The notes below the pieces were generated by a model, which saw only the letters and a list, made by a program, of their open reading frames with translations, did no database searches and was not told where the DNA came from. Of a stretch of DNA of 8,465 nt, positions 1-8,465 are shown in pieces (position 1 is the stretch's first letter; each line of letters begins with the position of its first letter). The DNA is from Puniceicoccales bacterium (GTDB lineage: Bacteria; Verrucomicrobiota; Verrucomicrobiae; Opitutales; LL51), in NCBI GenBank assembly GCA_031259625.1, contig JAIRLG010000049.1, forward strand, positions 1-8,465. The letters are read 5' to 3'. The position numbers were made by a program, and so were the translations under genes.

Positions 1-503
1 GTGATGAACCAGCGGAAGAATTTGTGCCCCACCAGGCCCACTTTGCTGAAATGTTGGGTGAGGTCGCCGGCGTGGGTATAGGCCTCCTGAATGAGGGTCC
101 AGGTGTCGATGTGGAGGAGGTGCAGGACGAACTGCCCGACCTTGTAGTCGAGGTACCAGAGGAAGGGGACGGTGAAGGGGGTGGATACGAATTGCAGGGC
201 GACGAGGATGACGACGTTGGCCCGGAAGATGATGGCGGCGATGCAGGCTAGAAAGATCTGGCAGGACATGACCGGGAGCAGGGTGAGCACCCAGCCGGTG
301 TAGAGGGCCGGAATCGCCTCCGGGCTGCGGAAGGACCAGAGGTAGGCCCGTTTGCGGACCGTCGAGGCGAAGTACTTCAGAATGGGCTGCCGGTGTACCG
401 CCGCCCTGCGCGGGAGGTACTTCATCCACCTCTTGACCCGGCGGATCCGGCGGTGGCGCCGAAGCCGCTCCTGGTCCACCGACAGCTTTTTATCGGAATC
501 CAT
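1..503 (-). CDS. DUF2062 family membrane protein (3' part outside window)
   Basis: The frame is open from an ATG at 503 leftwards to the window edge, giving 167 codons with no stop, so the C-terminus is missing. The N-terminal ~50 residues are strongly basic (RRHRRIRRVKRW). A hydrophobic core follows: SPEAIPALYTGW at 60-71, a long apolar stretch to about residue 93, RAN at 94-96, then a second apolar stretch and STPFTVPFLWYLDYKVGQ at about 107-124. This order (SP, two membrane segments, the N after the first, a TP/NP-T turn, then Y..G) is the DUF2062 pattern as I know it. These are small inner-membrane proteins of unknown biochemical role. A TAG stop lies in frame at 542-540 and no other start codon precedes 503, so this start is the first available. 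No GGAGG-like site precedes it. It lies 45 bp after the AsmA-like gene on the same strand, so co-transcription is likely. Family call fairly sure; function unknown. Confidence 0.75.
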   Translation of the reverse strand, partial: MDSDKKLSVDQERLRRHRRIRRVKRWMKYLPRRAAVHRQPILKYFASTVRKRAYLWSFRSPEAIPALYTGWVLTLLPVMSCQIFLACIAAIIFRANVVILVALQFVSTPFTVPFLWYLDYKVGQFVLHLLHIDTWTLIQEAYTHAGDLTQHFSKVGLVGHKFFRWFI

Positions 504-548
504 CGCCGACTGGAGGATGATGAAAAAATGCCCGGAGCCCTAGGGCCC

Positions 549-1502
549 TCAGTGGGTCTTCGTCGTCGTCTGGGTCGAGACGGACTCGAACTTGCCCTTG
601 AACTCCGACAGGGCCCTTTTGCTCAGGGATTGCAGCAGCTTCACACCGCTGTGGGCCTGAGAAATCCCCGGCAGGCCGAGCAGGGAGTCGAAAATGGACT
701 GCATGAATAGCGAGATTCCATAGGGCTTGAAGTCCGTCAGCAGGGTGGAGGTGATGGTGTCCAGGGAGGTGACCTGTATCCACTGGTGGCGGTAGAAAAT
801 ATGGAACTCCTGTTCCTGAACCTTGGCCGGTTTGAAGTCCTTCCAGCGGAGTACATCCAGGTGGAGGGTCAGCTGCTCGATGCGCCATCGGGCCTTCTCC
901 TTCTTATCTTGACCCTTCGGTTCGGCGATGGAGACGTAGGAGAAGCTGTTCCCCTGGTCTTGAGGATTATCCGGGCCGTTGTTCGCCGATGCCGATGGAT
1001 CCGGAGGGGATTTCCTGTCCTTCTCGCGGCTGAGGGCATCGAAGTATTCGACGAAGTTGATCGTTCCCTGGGCATTGCGGACGATGCTCAGGTCGTCGAT
1101 GTCCAGATAAAGGTTCGAGATGAGGAGCTCGTCGTTGTGCCAGAAGCTCTTCCAGAGCTGGGAGGGGCGGATGTCTATCTCCAGCATCTCGATGCTCAGG
1201 GCATGGTCGACCGGATAGCGGGCCGAGGGATTTTTCATGAGGATGTTTTCGAACTCCAGATGGCCCTTGAAGAGGTTGCACCTCGAGGTGTCGATGTGGA
1301 ACGAAAAGCCGGTTTTGTTCTCGATGTGCCGTTCCAGGAGGAAGGGAAGCCAGGTATTGGGGAAGATCAGGGCCACGCCGCCCACGAGGAAGAGTCCCAG
1401 GAGAATCGCGAAGGCGACCGAGAGGCATTTTTTGAGAAACCACCATAGGAGTTCCAGCGCCTTGAGGAAGGGCCAGAGAATGACGTGAAAGAAGGCATGC
1501 AT
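549..1502 (-). CDS. AsmA-like envelope protein with one N-terminal membrane anchor
   Basis: A 317-residue protein. It has an apolar N-terminus (residues 3-22) and a clear membrane helix at about 25-47, then a globular part outside the cytoplasmic membrane by inference. Residues 64-155 carry the alternating strand pattern of AsmA-type lipid-transfer or envelope-biogenesis proteins: GFSFHIDTSRCNLFKG, then a HLEFENILMKNP motif, then repeated I.I.P / L.ISNLYLDID strands and GTINFVEYF. Residues 156-186 form a hydrophilic Pro/Ser/Asn/Gln-rich linker, followed by a second beta-rich part (RWRIEQLTLHLDVL) and a Ser/Thr/Lys tail. It is shorter than typical AsmA proteins (about 600 residues or more), so only the N-terminal AsmA-like module is likely present. 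The ATG at 1502 is the first after an in-frame TAA and lies beside a promoter. The leftward DUF2062 gene follows. The family call is by pattern; exact function unknown. Confidence 0.65.
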   Translation of the reverse strand: MHAFFHVILWPFLKALELLWWFLKKCLSVAFAILLGLFLVGGVALIFPNTWLPFLLERHIENKTGFSFHIDTSRCNLFKGHLEFENILMKNPSARYPVDHALSIEMLEIDIRPSQLWKSFWHNDELLISNLYLDIDDLSIVRNAQGTINFVEYFDALSREKDRKSPPDPSASANNGPDNPQDQGNSFSYVSIAEPKGQDKKEKARWRIEQLTLHLDVLRWKDFKPAKVQEQEFHIFYRHQWIQVTSLDTITSTLLTDFKPYGISLFMQSIFDSLLGLPGISQAHSGVKLLQSLSKRALSEFKGKFESVSTQTTTKTH

Positions 1503-1513
1503 CAGACCGATGA

Positions 1514-1540
1514 ATTATAAATATCTGCCGCAGAAGTCAA
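1514..1540 (-). promoter_or_regulatory. Promoter for the AsmA-like gene, near-leaderless
   Basis: On the minus strand a -35 TTGACT (1540-1535) and a perfect -10 TATAAT (1519-1514) are separated by 15 bp, shorter than the preferred 17. Initiation about 7 nt beyond the -10 would fall near 1507, leaving roughly 5 nt before the ATG at 1502. There is no room for a Shine-Dalgarno site, and none is seen. Both hexamers are strong matches; the short spacer is the main doubt. Confidence 0.55.
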
Positions 1541-1647
1541 TCGGGCAAAAGCGGAATCGGGATAGATTTTACGGATTGGGAAAAAAGACCTTGATTGGAG
1601 AAAAGGCCTTAACGTCGGCCCGGCCGAGTTTGGGTGGTGGAATCCTT

Positions 1648-1749
1648 GGGGCTGTCTTTGCAGAACGGCCCCTGAAAAGGGGGCCTTTTCAAGGGCCGCT
1701 CTGGTGCCCGCTCCGCGGGCTGATTCCGGAGGAATCCAAAGACAGCCCC
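1648..1749. repeat. Compact multi-hairpin inverted-repeat element
   Basis: In the gene-free stretch 1503-1812, a perfect 13-bp inverted repeat (1648-1660 with 1737-1749; left arm GGGGCTGTCTTTG) encloses three further hairpins. The first is 1666-1680 with 1684-1698: 14 pairs, one C/A mismatch, loop GGG. The second is 1706-1711 with 1715-1720: 6 bp, loop TCC. The third is 1722-1727 with 1731-1736: 6 bp, loop GGA. About 78 of 102 bases pair, folding as a closing helix around a junction of three stem-loops, each with a 3-nt loop. The outer pairing extends by TG and TA pairs to 1646/1751. No T-run follows on either strand, so it is not an ordinary terminator. It could be a MITE-like or REP-like palindromic repeat or a structured RNA. 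No target-site duplication or reading frame is evident. The outer arm loosely resembles insertion-sequence ends of the GGGGCTGTC type, which is inference only. Confidence 0.7.
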
Positions 1750-1812
1750 GAAAAACAGCCACAGAAGAAGGGTGAGGGCAGGGGGCTTAGAGAACCCCTT
1801 CCTCGGAAGCCT

Positions 1813-1886
1813 TGGTGCGGGCAGACGGAGTCGAACCGACGACACCAGCTTGGAAGGCTGAGGTTTTACCGCTAAACTATGCCCGC
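1813..1886 (-). tRNA. tRNA-Gly, anticodon UCC
   Basis: The 74-nt minus-strand gene folds as a cloverleaf. The acceptor GCGGGCA (1886-1880) pairs with TGCCCGC (1823-1817). The D stem is GTTT/AAAC. The anticodon stem TCAGC/GCTGG encloses loop CTTCCAA, giving anticodon TCC (Gly, GGA codon). The variable loop has 4 nt and the T loop is TTCGACT. The discriminator is A, and CCA is encoded at 1815-1813. The T stem GTCGG/CCGTC contains a T/T mismatch at its second pair, and the anticodon stem begins with a T-G pair. No clear promoter or T-tailed terminator was found around it. Confidence 0.95.
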
Positions 1887-1930
1887 GGGAGCCGGGCCGG
1901 AGGGAAGGCGTTTTGCCGGGACGGTCAAGC

Positions 1931-1954
1931 CTCTTTCCGCCGGAGCGGAGGGGG
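1931..1954. other. GC-rich hairpin between tRNA-Gly and the gyrB upstream repeats
   Basis: The bases 1931-1940 and 1945-1954 can pair over 10 bp (five Watson-Crick pairs nearest the CGGA tetraloop, then several G-T pairs). Neither strand continues into a T-run, so it is not a canonical intrinsic terminator. It may be a transcript-end or barrier structure between the divergent tRNA-Gly and gyrB units, or chance in GC-rich DNA. Confidence 0.3.
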
Positions 1955-1961
1955 CCCAAGG

Positions 1962-2035
1962 GGCATAAATGGGTGAAAGAAAAGGCATAGATGAAGGGAA
2001 TACAAAAAGGCATAGAAGGAGGACCAAAAGGCATA
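1962..2035. repeat. Four GGCATA repeats at 21-25 bp spacing upstream of gyrB
   Basis: GGCATA occurs at 1962, 1984, 2009 and 2030, usually within A-rich flanks (AAAAGGCATAGA-like). The starts are 22, 25 and 21 bp apart, about two helical turns. Each unit is flanked by A tracts (1976-1983, 2004-2008, 2026-2029, 2035-2039). The layout suggests either a multi-site operator upstream of gyrB or a degenerate tandem repeat. It is not a CRISPR array, since the repeated core is only 6-10 nt. Confidence 0.55.
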
Positions 2036-2044
2036 AAAAGCCCC

Positions 2045-2072
2045 TTTTAAGTTGTCCGAACCCCATTTTAAG

Positions 2073-2086
<14 letters not shown>
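2045..2086 (+). repeat. Two 21-bp tandem repeats overlapping the gyrB promoter
   Basis: TTTTAAGTTG is repeated exactly at 2045-2054 and 2066-2075, a period of 21 bp. The copies continue similarly as TCCGAACCCCA and GCCAAAGCGGG. The second copy contains the candidate -35 hexamer of gyrB (TTGGCC). Two sites on the same DNA face next to a promoter are typical of an activator or repressor binding site, although no binding protein can be named. Confidence 0.55.
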
Positions 2087-4640
<2,554 letters not shown>

Positions 4641-4661
4641 GTTCCCCAAAAAAATCCAGCT

Positions 4662-7088
4662 ATGACGACGAGCAGCGACAAAGTAATTCCGGCGAACATC
4701 ACGGAGGTCATGGAGCGGGCCTACATCGACTACTCCATGTCGGTGATCATCAGCCGGGCCCTGCCGGATGTGCGGGATGGGCTGAAGCCGGTGCAGCGGC
4801 GAGTGCTCTACGCCATGCTGCGGGAGGGGCTGCTGAGTAACCGCCCCTTCGACAAGTGCGCCGGCGTGGTCGGAGAGGTGCTGAAGAACTACCACCCGCA
4901 CGGGGATGCCTCCGTCTACGACACGCTCGTCCGCCTGGCCCAGTCCTGGGTCATGCGCTACCCGCTGATCCTGCCGCAGGGGAACTTCGGCTCCATCGAC
5001 GGCGATCCGCCGGCGGCCTACCGCTACACCGAGTGCAAACTGAGTAAGCTCTCGGAGGAGCTGCTGCAGGACATCGACGAGGGTACGGTTGATTTTCAGC
5101 CGAATTACAAGGAGAGCACGGTCGAGCCCTCGGTGCTGCCCTCCGCCCTGCCGCACCTGCTGATGAACGGTTCGACGGGCATTGCGGTCGGGATGACGAC
5201 CAATATCCCGCCCCATAACCTCGGGGAGCTGGTGGACGCGATGGTCGCGCTCATCGATCAGCCGGACCTGTCCCTCGACCGAGTCGCGGAGATGATCCAG
5301 GGGCCCGATTTTCCGACCTGCGGGGTGGTCGTCGGCCGCGAGCCCATCCTGCAATACCTCAAGACCGGCCGTGGCATCATCAAGGTGCGGGGGGTCGTCC
5401 AGCCGGAAGCCCTGCCCCACGAGCGCGAGCAGCTGGTCATCAGCGAGATTCCCTACAACGTGAATCGCGCGCTGCTGGTGACCCGCATCGCCGAGTTGGT
5501 CCATGAGAAAATTTTGAGCGAGGTCAGCGATGTGCGGGACGAATCGGACGAGAATACCCGTATCGTCCTTGAGCTGAAGCGGGGTGAATCGTCCCGGGTG
5601 GTGGTCAACAAGCTCTTCCAGCTGACCCCCTTGGAGAGCTCCTTCGGCGTGATTCTGCTCGCCCTGGATCAGCAGCGACCGCGGCAGATGAACATCCGGG
5701 AGATGCTGGAGTGCTACATCGAGCATCGCCGCGAAGTGGTCTACCGCCGCACGGCCTTTCGCCTGCGCAAGGCGGAGGCCCGCGCGCATATTTTGGAGGG
5801 CTTCCGGTTGGCCCTCCAGCACCTGGATGAGATCGTGCGCCTCATCCGCGAGTCCAAAAACCGCGAGGAGGCAAAGGTGCAGCTGCGGGCGAAGTATCCC
5901 TTCAGTGAACAGCAGGCCGATGCCATTCTGGAGCTCCGCCTCTACCAGCTCACCGGCCTGGAGCAGAAGAGAATCGATGAGGAGTACCGCGAGCTGTCGG
6001 CTATTATCGAGAACTACCGCGCCATTTTGGGCCAGGAGGCGAAGCTGCTGGCGGTGGTGAAGGAGGAAGTGCTGGCCCTGCGAAAGCTCTACGCGACGCC
6101 CCGCCTGACCCGCATCGTGCCGGCGGAGGGGGAATTTCACATCGAGGACGTCATCGCCAATGAGCCCTGTGTGATCACGGTGACCCACCAGGGCTTCATC
6201 AAGCGCACCCTACTCAGCGCCTACCGCTCCCAAAAGCGCGGGGGTAAGGGCGTGATCGGAACGGGCCAGCACGACGAGGACTTCGTCGAACACCTCTTCT
6301 CCGCCCGCACCCACGACTCGGTCATGTTCATCATGAACAACGGGCGGATCTACGTCGAAAAGGTCTACGAGGTGCCGGAGGGCTCGCGCACCTCCAAGGG
6401 CCGCTCGATCCACAATGTCTTGGCGCTGAAGCCGGAGGAGCGCGTCGCGGCGATGATGTGCTTCCAGGACTTTTCCCCGCAACAGTTTCTGGTGCTCTGC
6501 ACCCGCTGCGGAATTGTGAAAAAAACGGCGCTGTCGGACTATGCCAGCTGCCGTCAGGGGGGCATCATCGGCGTCCGGGTCGACAGCGGGGACGAGGTGA
6601 TCGGGGCGAAGCTGACCGGGGGTTCCGACGAGCTCGTGCTGATCACGCGGAAGGGGATGTCGATTCGCTTTTCGGAAAATGACCTGCGGGACCAGGGCCG
6701 TTCGACCCGTGGGGTCAGGGGGATCAGCCTTCGGGTCTACGATGCCGTGGCGGCGATGACGACGGTCGACGAGCGGGCGAGCTTTTTGGTGGCGGCTGAT
6801 AATGGCTACGGGAAGCGCAGTCGCTTCGATGCCTACCGCCAGCAGCGCCGTGGAGGCCAGGGACTCACCGCGATCAAGATGGGCAAGGGAGTCGAGGTGG
6901 CCGCTGCGCTGAGCATCGGCGAGGAGGACGAGGTGATGATGTTCACCTCTTCCGGCCAGGCCATCCGGGTGCCGGTCAAGGGCATTCGCATCATCGGCCG
7001 CGCGACCCAGGGCGTGCGCCTGATCCATCTGGCTCCGGAGGACCGGCTTATCGCCGTCAGCCGCGTCGAGGAGATCGTGGAGGAGTAG
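4662..7088 (+). CDS. gyrA: DNA gyrase subunit A
   Basis: 808 residues; the DNA breakage-reunion and wrapping subunit that partners GyrB. The N-terminal winged-helix/tower domain carries [20 protein letters not shown] (residues 24-43), [11 protein letters not shown] (78-88) and catalytic Y122 preceded by R121 in AAYRYTE. Numbering coincides with E. coli here. [19 protein letters not shown] follows, then a long coiled tower. The C-terminal beta-pinwheel starts near residue 500 and has the GyrA box as QKRGGKG (524-530), which marks it as GyrA rather than ParC. Later blades carry related turns such as QQRRGGQG (727-734). The protein stops at VEEIVEE and lacks the long acidic tail of E. coli GyrA. 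Position 83 is Ala, where fluoroquinolone-sensitive enterobacteria have Ser; D87 is kept. It starts 21 bp after gyrB, behind an A7 run but no GGAGG site, and is presumably translated from the gyrB message. Confidence 0.98.
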   Translation: MTTSSDKVIPANITEVMERAYIDYSMSVIISRALPDVRDGLKPVQRRVLYAMLREGLLSNRPFDKCAGVVGEVLKNYHPHGDASVYDTLVRLAQSWVMRYPLILPQGNFGSIDGDPPAAYRYTECKLSKLSEELLQDIDEGTVDFQPNYKESTVEPSVLPSALPHLLMNGSTGIAVGMTTNIPPHNLGELVDAMVALIDQPDLSLDRVAEMIQGPDFPTCGVVVGREPILQYLKTGRGIIKVRGVVQPEALPHEREQLVISEIPYNVNRALLVTRIAELVHEKILSEVSDVRDESDENTRIVLELKRGESSRVVVNKLFQLTPLESSFGVILLALDQQRPRQMNIREMLECYIEHRREVVYRRTAFRLRKAEARAHILEGFRLALQHLDEIVRLIRESKNREEAKVQLRAKYPFSEQQADAILELRLYQLTGLEQKRIDEEYRELSAIIENYRAILGQEAKLLAVVKEEVLALRKLYATPRLTRIVPAEGEFHIEDVIANEPCVITVTHQGFIKRTLLSAYRSQKRGGKGVIGTGQHDEDFVEHLFSARTHDSVMFIMNNGRIYVEKVYEVPEGSRTSKGRSIHNVLALKPEERVAAMMCFQDFSPQQFLVLCTRCGIVKKTALSDYASCRQGGIIGVRVDSGDEVIGAKLTGGSDELVLITRKGMSIRFSENDLRDQGRSTRGVRGISLRVYDAVAAMTTVDERASFLVAADNGYGKRSRFDAYRQQRRGGQGLTAIKMGKGVEVAAALSIGEEDEVMMFTSSGQAIRVPVKGIRIIGRATQGVRLIHLAPEDRLIAVSRVEEIVEE

Positions 7089-7114
7089 GGCTAAGGCTTG
7101 GTGCTTCGCTTGTC

Positions 7115-7144
7115 CCCTCGATCTTTTAATATTTGAGGGTTTTT
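7115..7144 (+). terminator. Intrinsic terminator of gyrB-gyrA
   Basis: Starting 26 nt after the gyrA stop, CCCTC (7115-7119) pairs with GAGGG (7135-7139). Adjacent G-T and A-T pairs extend the stem to 7 bp, and five T follow (7140-7144). The loop is A/T-rich. Position, stem and T-run all fit a Rho-independent terminator. Confidence 0.75.
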
Positions 7145-7171
7145 CTCTCTAAAGGAGGTTAGCCTGGTGTT

Positions 7172-7195
7172 CTTCCTTGCCGTCGGGAGGTTTTT
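7172..7195 (+). terminator. Possible second, weaker terminator
   Basis: CTTCC (7172-7176) can pair with GGGAG (7185-7189) over 5 bp with one T-G pair. One G and then five T (7191-7195) follow. It may back up the stronger terminator 30 bp earlier and insulate tRNA-Val from gyrase transcription. The short stem makes this uncertain. Confidence 0.3.
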
Positions 7196-7284
7196 CCCTT
7201 CCCCTAAAACCGAGGTCTTGGGTAAAAGCTTAAGGCCGGGAACGGGGGTTAAACTAAAGCCTTTCGCGTCCCCCATCGCGCATT

Positions 7285-7361
7285 GGGCGGCTGGCTCAGT
7301 TGGTTAGAGCGGCGGATTTACATTCCGCAGGTCATAGGTTCGAGTCCTATGCCGCCCACCA
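7285..7361 (+). tRNA. tRNA-Val, anticodon UAC
   Basis: The 77-nt gene folds as a complete cloverleaf with every stem paired. The acceptor GGGCGGC (7285-7291) pairs with GCCGCCC (7351-7357). The D arm is GCTC/GAGC. The anticodon stem GCGGA/TCCGC surrounds loop TTTACAT, so the anticodon is TAC (Val, GUA). The variable loop has 5 nt. The T stem ATAGG/CCTAT encloses TTCGAGT. The discriminator is A and CCA is encoded at 7359-7361. ATTTTT follows at 7364-7369 and may help end transcription. It stands between the gyrase terminator and the AT-rich kinase region. Confidence 0.97.
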
Positions 7362-7387
7362 GGATTTTTAAGCTGCAGATCTTCTAA

Positions 7388-7438
7388 GCTTTGTTTCAGG
7401 GCTTTACCGTGGAGCTGAGGGAGAAAAAGAGACAAAGC
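7388..7438. repeat. 10-bp inverted repeat with 31-nt loop
   Basis: GCTTTGTTTC (7388-7397) pairs with GAGACAAAGC (7429-7438) with one T-G pair. It lies in the 130-bp gap between tRNA-Val and the 3' end of the kinase gene, where no gene is seen. No T-run follows on either strand. It could contribute to ending the convergent transcripts or be incidental. Confidence 0.35.
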
Positions 7439-7491
7439 GCATCCGCCGGGGCTGATTTAGAAAATGAATCATCGCCGTAGGCAGTTGTGAC

Positions 7492-8465
7492 TCAGCCTTC
7501 AGGCTCAGGCAGAAGCCAAATTTCCGTCAATTCTTCGCAAACTTCTTTGGAATTGGGACGAATATCTGGATCAGGATCCGCCATCCGCGCCATAAGCCGA
7601 GAAAGTCGTCCAATGGTCTCTTCAGAATAGGCCTTGCCCATCCGATTTCGCATTTGTTGATTAAAATCTCTGCATTGGCTAAGGAAATATGCCTTGCGTT
7701 GCTCAAGAGATTTCCCTTTCAAATATTTTTCAAGCCACTGTTGTGATTTAGGAACATCATCAGGATAACCAGCTTCAATATATATTGCCCCAAAGAATAC
7801 AGCATGCAAAAAGAACATTTCTCTAAGAATATCCTCGCGCACAGGACGAGAACAATTTTCTGCGCAAAACCCCAGGTCAACTACACGAACATGACCTTTC
7901 TCATCAAGCATGATATTTCTTAGAAACAAATCACTGTGAAGCATTCCTAAAGAGTGGATAGACTGCACTATAGTGGCAAATTCTAAAGCTTTTCGTTTCG
8001 CTTCCATGAGATCTTGTGGAAACCCACCAAGGCGTTTGTCATAAAATGCTCCATCTTTAGGTTTCTTCAAAAGGTCATATAAATTTTCACCATGAACTCT
8101 CTTCTGTATGAGATATCCATTGCTGGTTTGTCCTAAGACCGTTACGACACCTGAAAAGCCTTGAAATTTAGCCATGTCTTCTGTTAAGTCGCCGAGTTGG
8201 TGTTTTAGTCGTTGTTTGAGTTCTTCGGATGCCTCTAATTCCCTCTGCAGTGCAAGTCTTGCTGTATCTCGTCTTGGTTTTTTTGTAATAACATTGCGGT
8301 CAATACTTCTAATATAGCCTGGGTATACTTCACCTTGCCTTCCTTTCCCAATGCTGTGGGATTCTTCATTAATATCTTCTGGCGAAAAATTTTGTAATTC
8401 AGGGATATCGCCGATAAAATGTCGTATGAAGTTCTCTCTTTGAAGTCGTTCTTTTCTTTGACGTA
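7492..8465 (-). CDS. Divergent eukaryotic-like protein kinase (5' part outside window)
   Basis: The frame is open from the right edge to a TGA at 7494-7492, showing 323 codons; the true start lies beyond 8465. Numbering from the edge, a glycine-rich loop IGKGRQGEVY (38-47) and the beta-3 lysine in VITK (K61) lie upstream of the ATG at 8175, which is therefore internal. An alpha-C glutamate near E75 and the hinge region YLIQKRVHGENL (117-128) follow. The catalytic loop is HSDLFLRNIML with D178 and N183, and DLG is at 196-198. A subdomain XI-like DPDIRP has R302. All ATP and metal ligands are present, so activity is plausible. Oddities are HSD in place of HRD (a non-RD kinase) and a very short activation segment without a clear APE. 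No membrane helix or sensor domain is seen in the visible part. The gene is far more A/T-rich (about 40% GC in sampled lines) than the gyrase genes. Substrate and role are unknown. Confidence 0.85.
   Translation of the reverse strand, partial: RQRKERLQRENFIRHFIGDIPELQNFSPEDINEESHSIGKGRQGEVYPGYIRSIDRNVITKKPRRDTARLALQRELEASEELKQRLKHQLGDLTEDMAKFQGFSGVVTVLGQTSNGYLIQKRVHGENLYDLLKKPKDGAFYDKRLGGFPQDLMEAKRKALEFATIVQSIHSLGMLHSDLFLRNIMLDEKGHVRVVDLGFCAENCSRPVREDILREMFFLHAVFFGAIYIEAGYPDDVPKSQQWLEKYLKGKSLEQRKAYFLSQCRDFNQQMRNRMGKAYSEETIGRLSRLMARMADPDPDIRPNSKEVCEELTEIWLLPEPEG

Noticed and set aside
786..1448. A 220-codon plus-strand frame opposite the AsmA-like gene
   Set aside because: The minus-strand frame has a membrane helix, AsmA-like strands, a promoter and a start. 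The plus-strand product has none of these.
1780..1800. Stem-loop with GGGG/CCCC downstream of tRNA-Gly as its terminator
   Set aside because: A bulged 8-bp stem can form, but no T-run follows on the minus strand, so intrinsic termination is not supported.
1900..1928. TTGACC on the minus strand as a -35 for tRNA-Gly
   Set aside because: At 15-18 bp spacing the bases are CCCTC-like, with no resemblance to a -10 hexamer.
1962..2035. GGCATA repeats as a CRISPR array
   Set aside because: The repeated core is only 6-10 nt, the spacing varies from 21 to 25 bp and the intervening DNA is partly similar, so there is no repeat-spacer structure.
6210..7028. A 272-codon minus-strand frame inside gyrA
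   Set aside because: It lies wholly within the GyrA pinwheel coding region and has the low-information composition of an antisense shadow.
7227..7255. TAAACT as a -10 for tRNA-Val
   Set aside because: It lies at a plausible distance from the tRNA, but no -35-like hexamer is found 15-18 bp upstream.
7151..7307. A perfect AAAGGAGGT site 7 bp before a GTG, opening a 46-codon frame
   Set aside because: The frame runs through the terminator region and ends inside tRNA-Val, and its product matches nothing recognised. The strong ribosome-binding-like site is curious because the real genes lack one, but chance is the simplest reading.

Overview
The window reads as chromosomal DNA from a moderately GC-rich bacterium. 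The gyrase genes are visibly high in GC, and GyrB has a PVC-type, most likely Verrucomicrobiota-like, N-terminal sequence ([20 protein letters not shown], then [14 protein letters not shown]). That assignment rests on remembered family resemblance, not on a search. The right-hand ~1 kb is much richer in A+T and looks like a different compositional domain.

Layout, left to right. Positions 1-1502 carry two leftward genes: a bitopic AsmA-like envelope protein (549-1502) and, 45 bp downstream of it, a DUF2062 membrane protein that runs off the left edge (1-503). They are probably one transcription unit, driven by a TTGACT/TATAAT promoter lying almost on the start codon. Positions 1503-1812 hold no gene but contain a compact element of four nested inverted repeats (1648-1749). 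A leftward tRNA-Gly(UCC) occupies 1813-1886. The 222 bp between it and gyrB contain a GC-rich hairpin, four GGCATA repeats and two 21-bp tandem repeats, with A/T tracts spaced mostly by multiples of about 10.5 bp. A candidate leaderless promoter adjoins the gyrB start.

Positions 2109-7088 are the gyrB-gyrA operon, 21 bp apart, which encodes both subunits of DNA gyrase. All main catalytic residues are present. The operon ends in a convincing intrinsic terminator (7115-7144). A rightward tRNA-Val(UAC) with encoded CCA follows (7285-7361). After 130 bp without a gene comes the C-terminal 323 codons of a leftward, AT-rich, divergent eukaryotic-like protein kinase that continues beyond the right edge. 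Its apparent ATG at 8175 is internal, because the glycine-rich loop and ATP-binding lysine are encoded upstream of it.

Together the core is housekeeping: DNA supercoiling, two tRNAs and envelope proteins. The less ordinary parts are the 102-nt multi-hairpin element, the repeat-rich region upstream of gyrB, the absence of Shine-Dalgarno sequences at all four visible starts, and the compositionally foreign kinase beside a tRNA gene.
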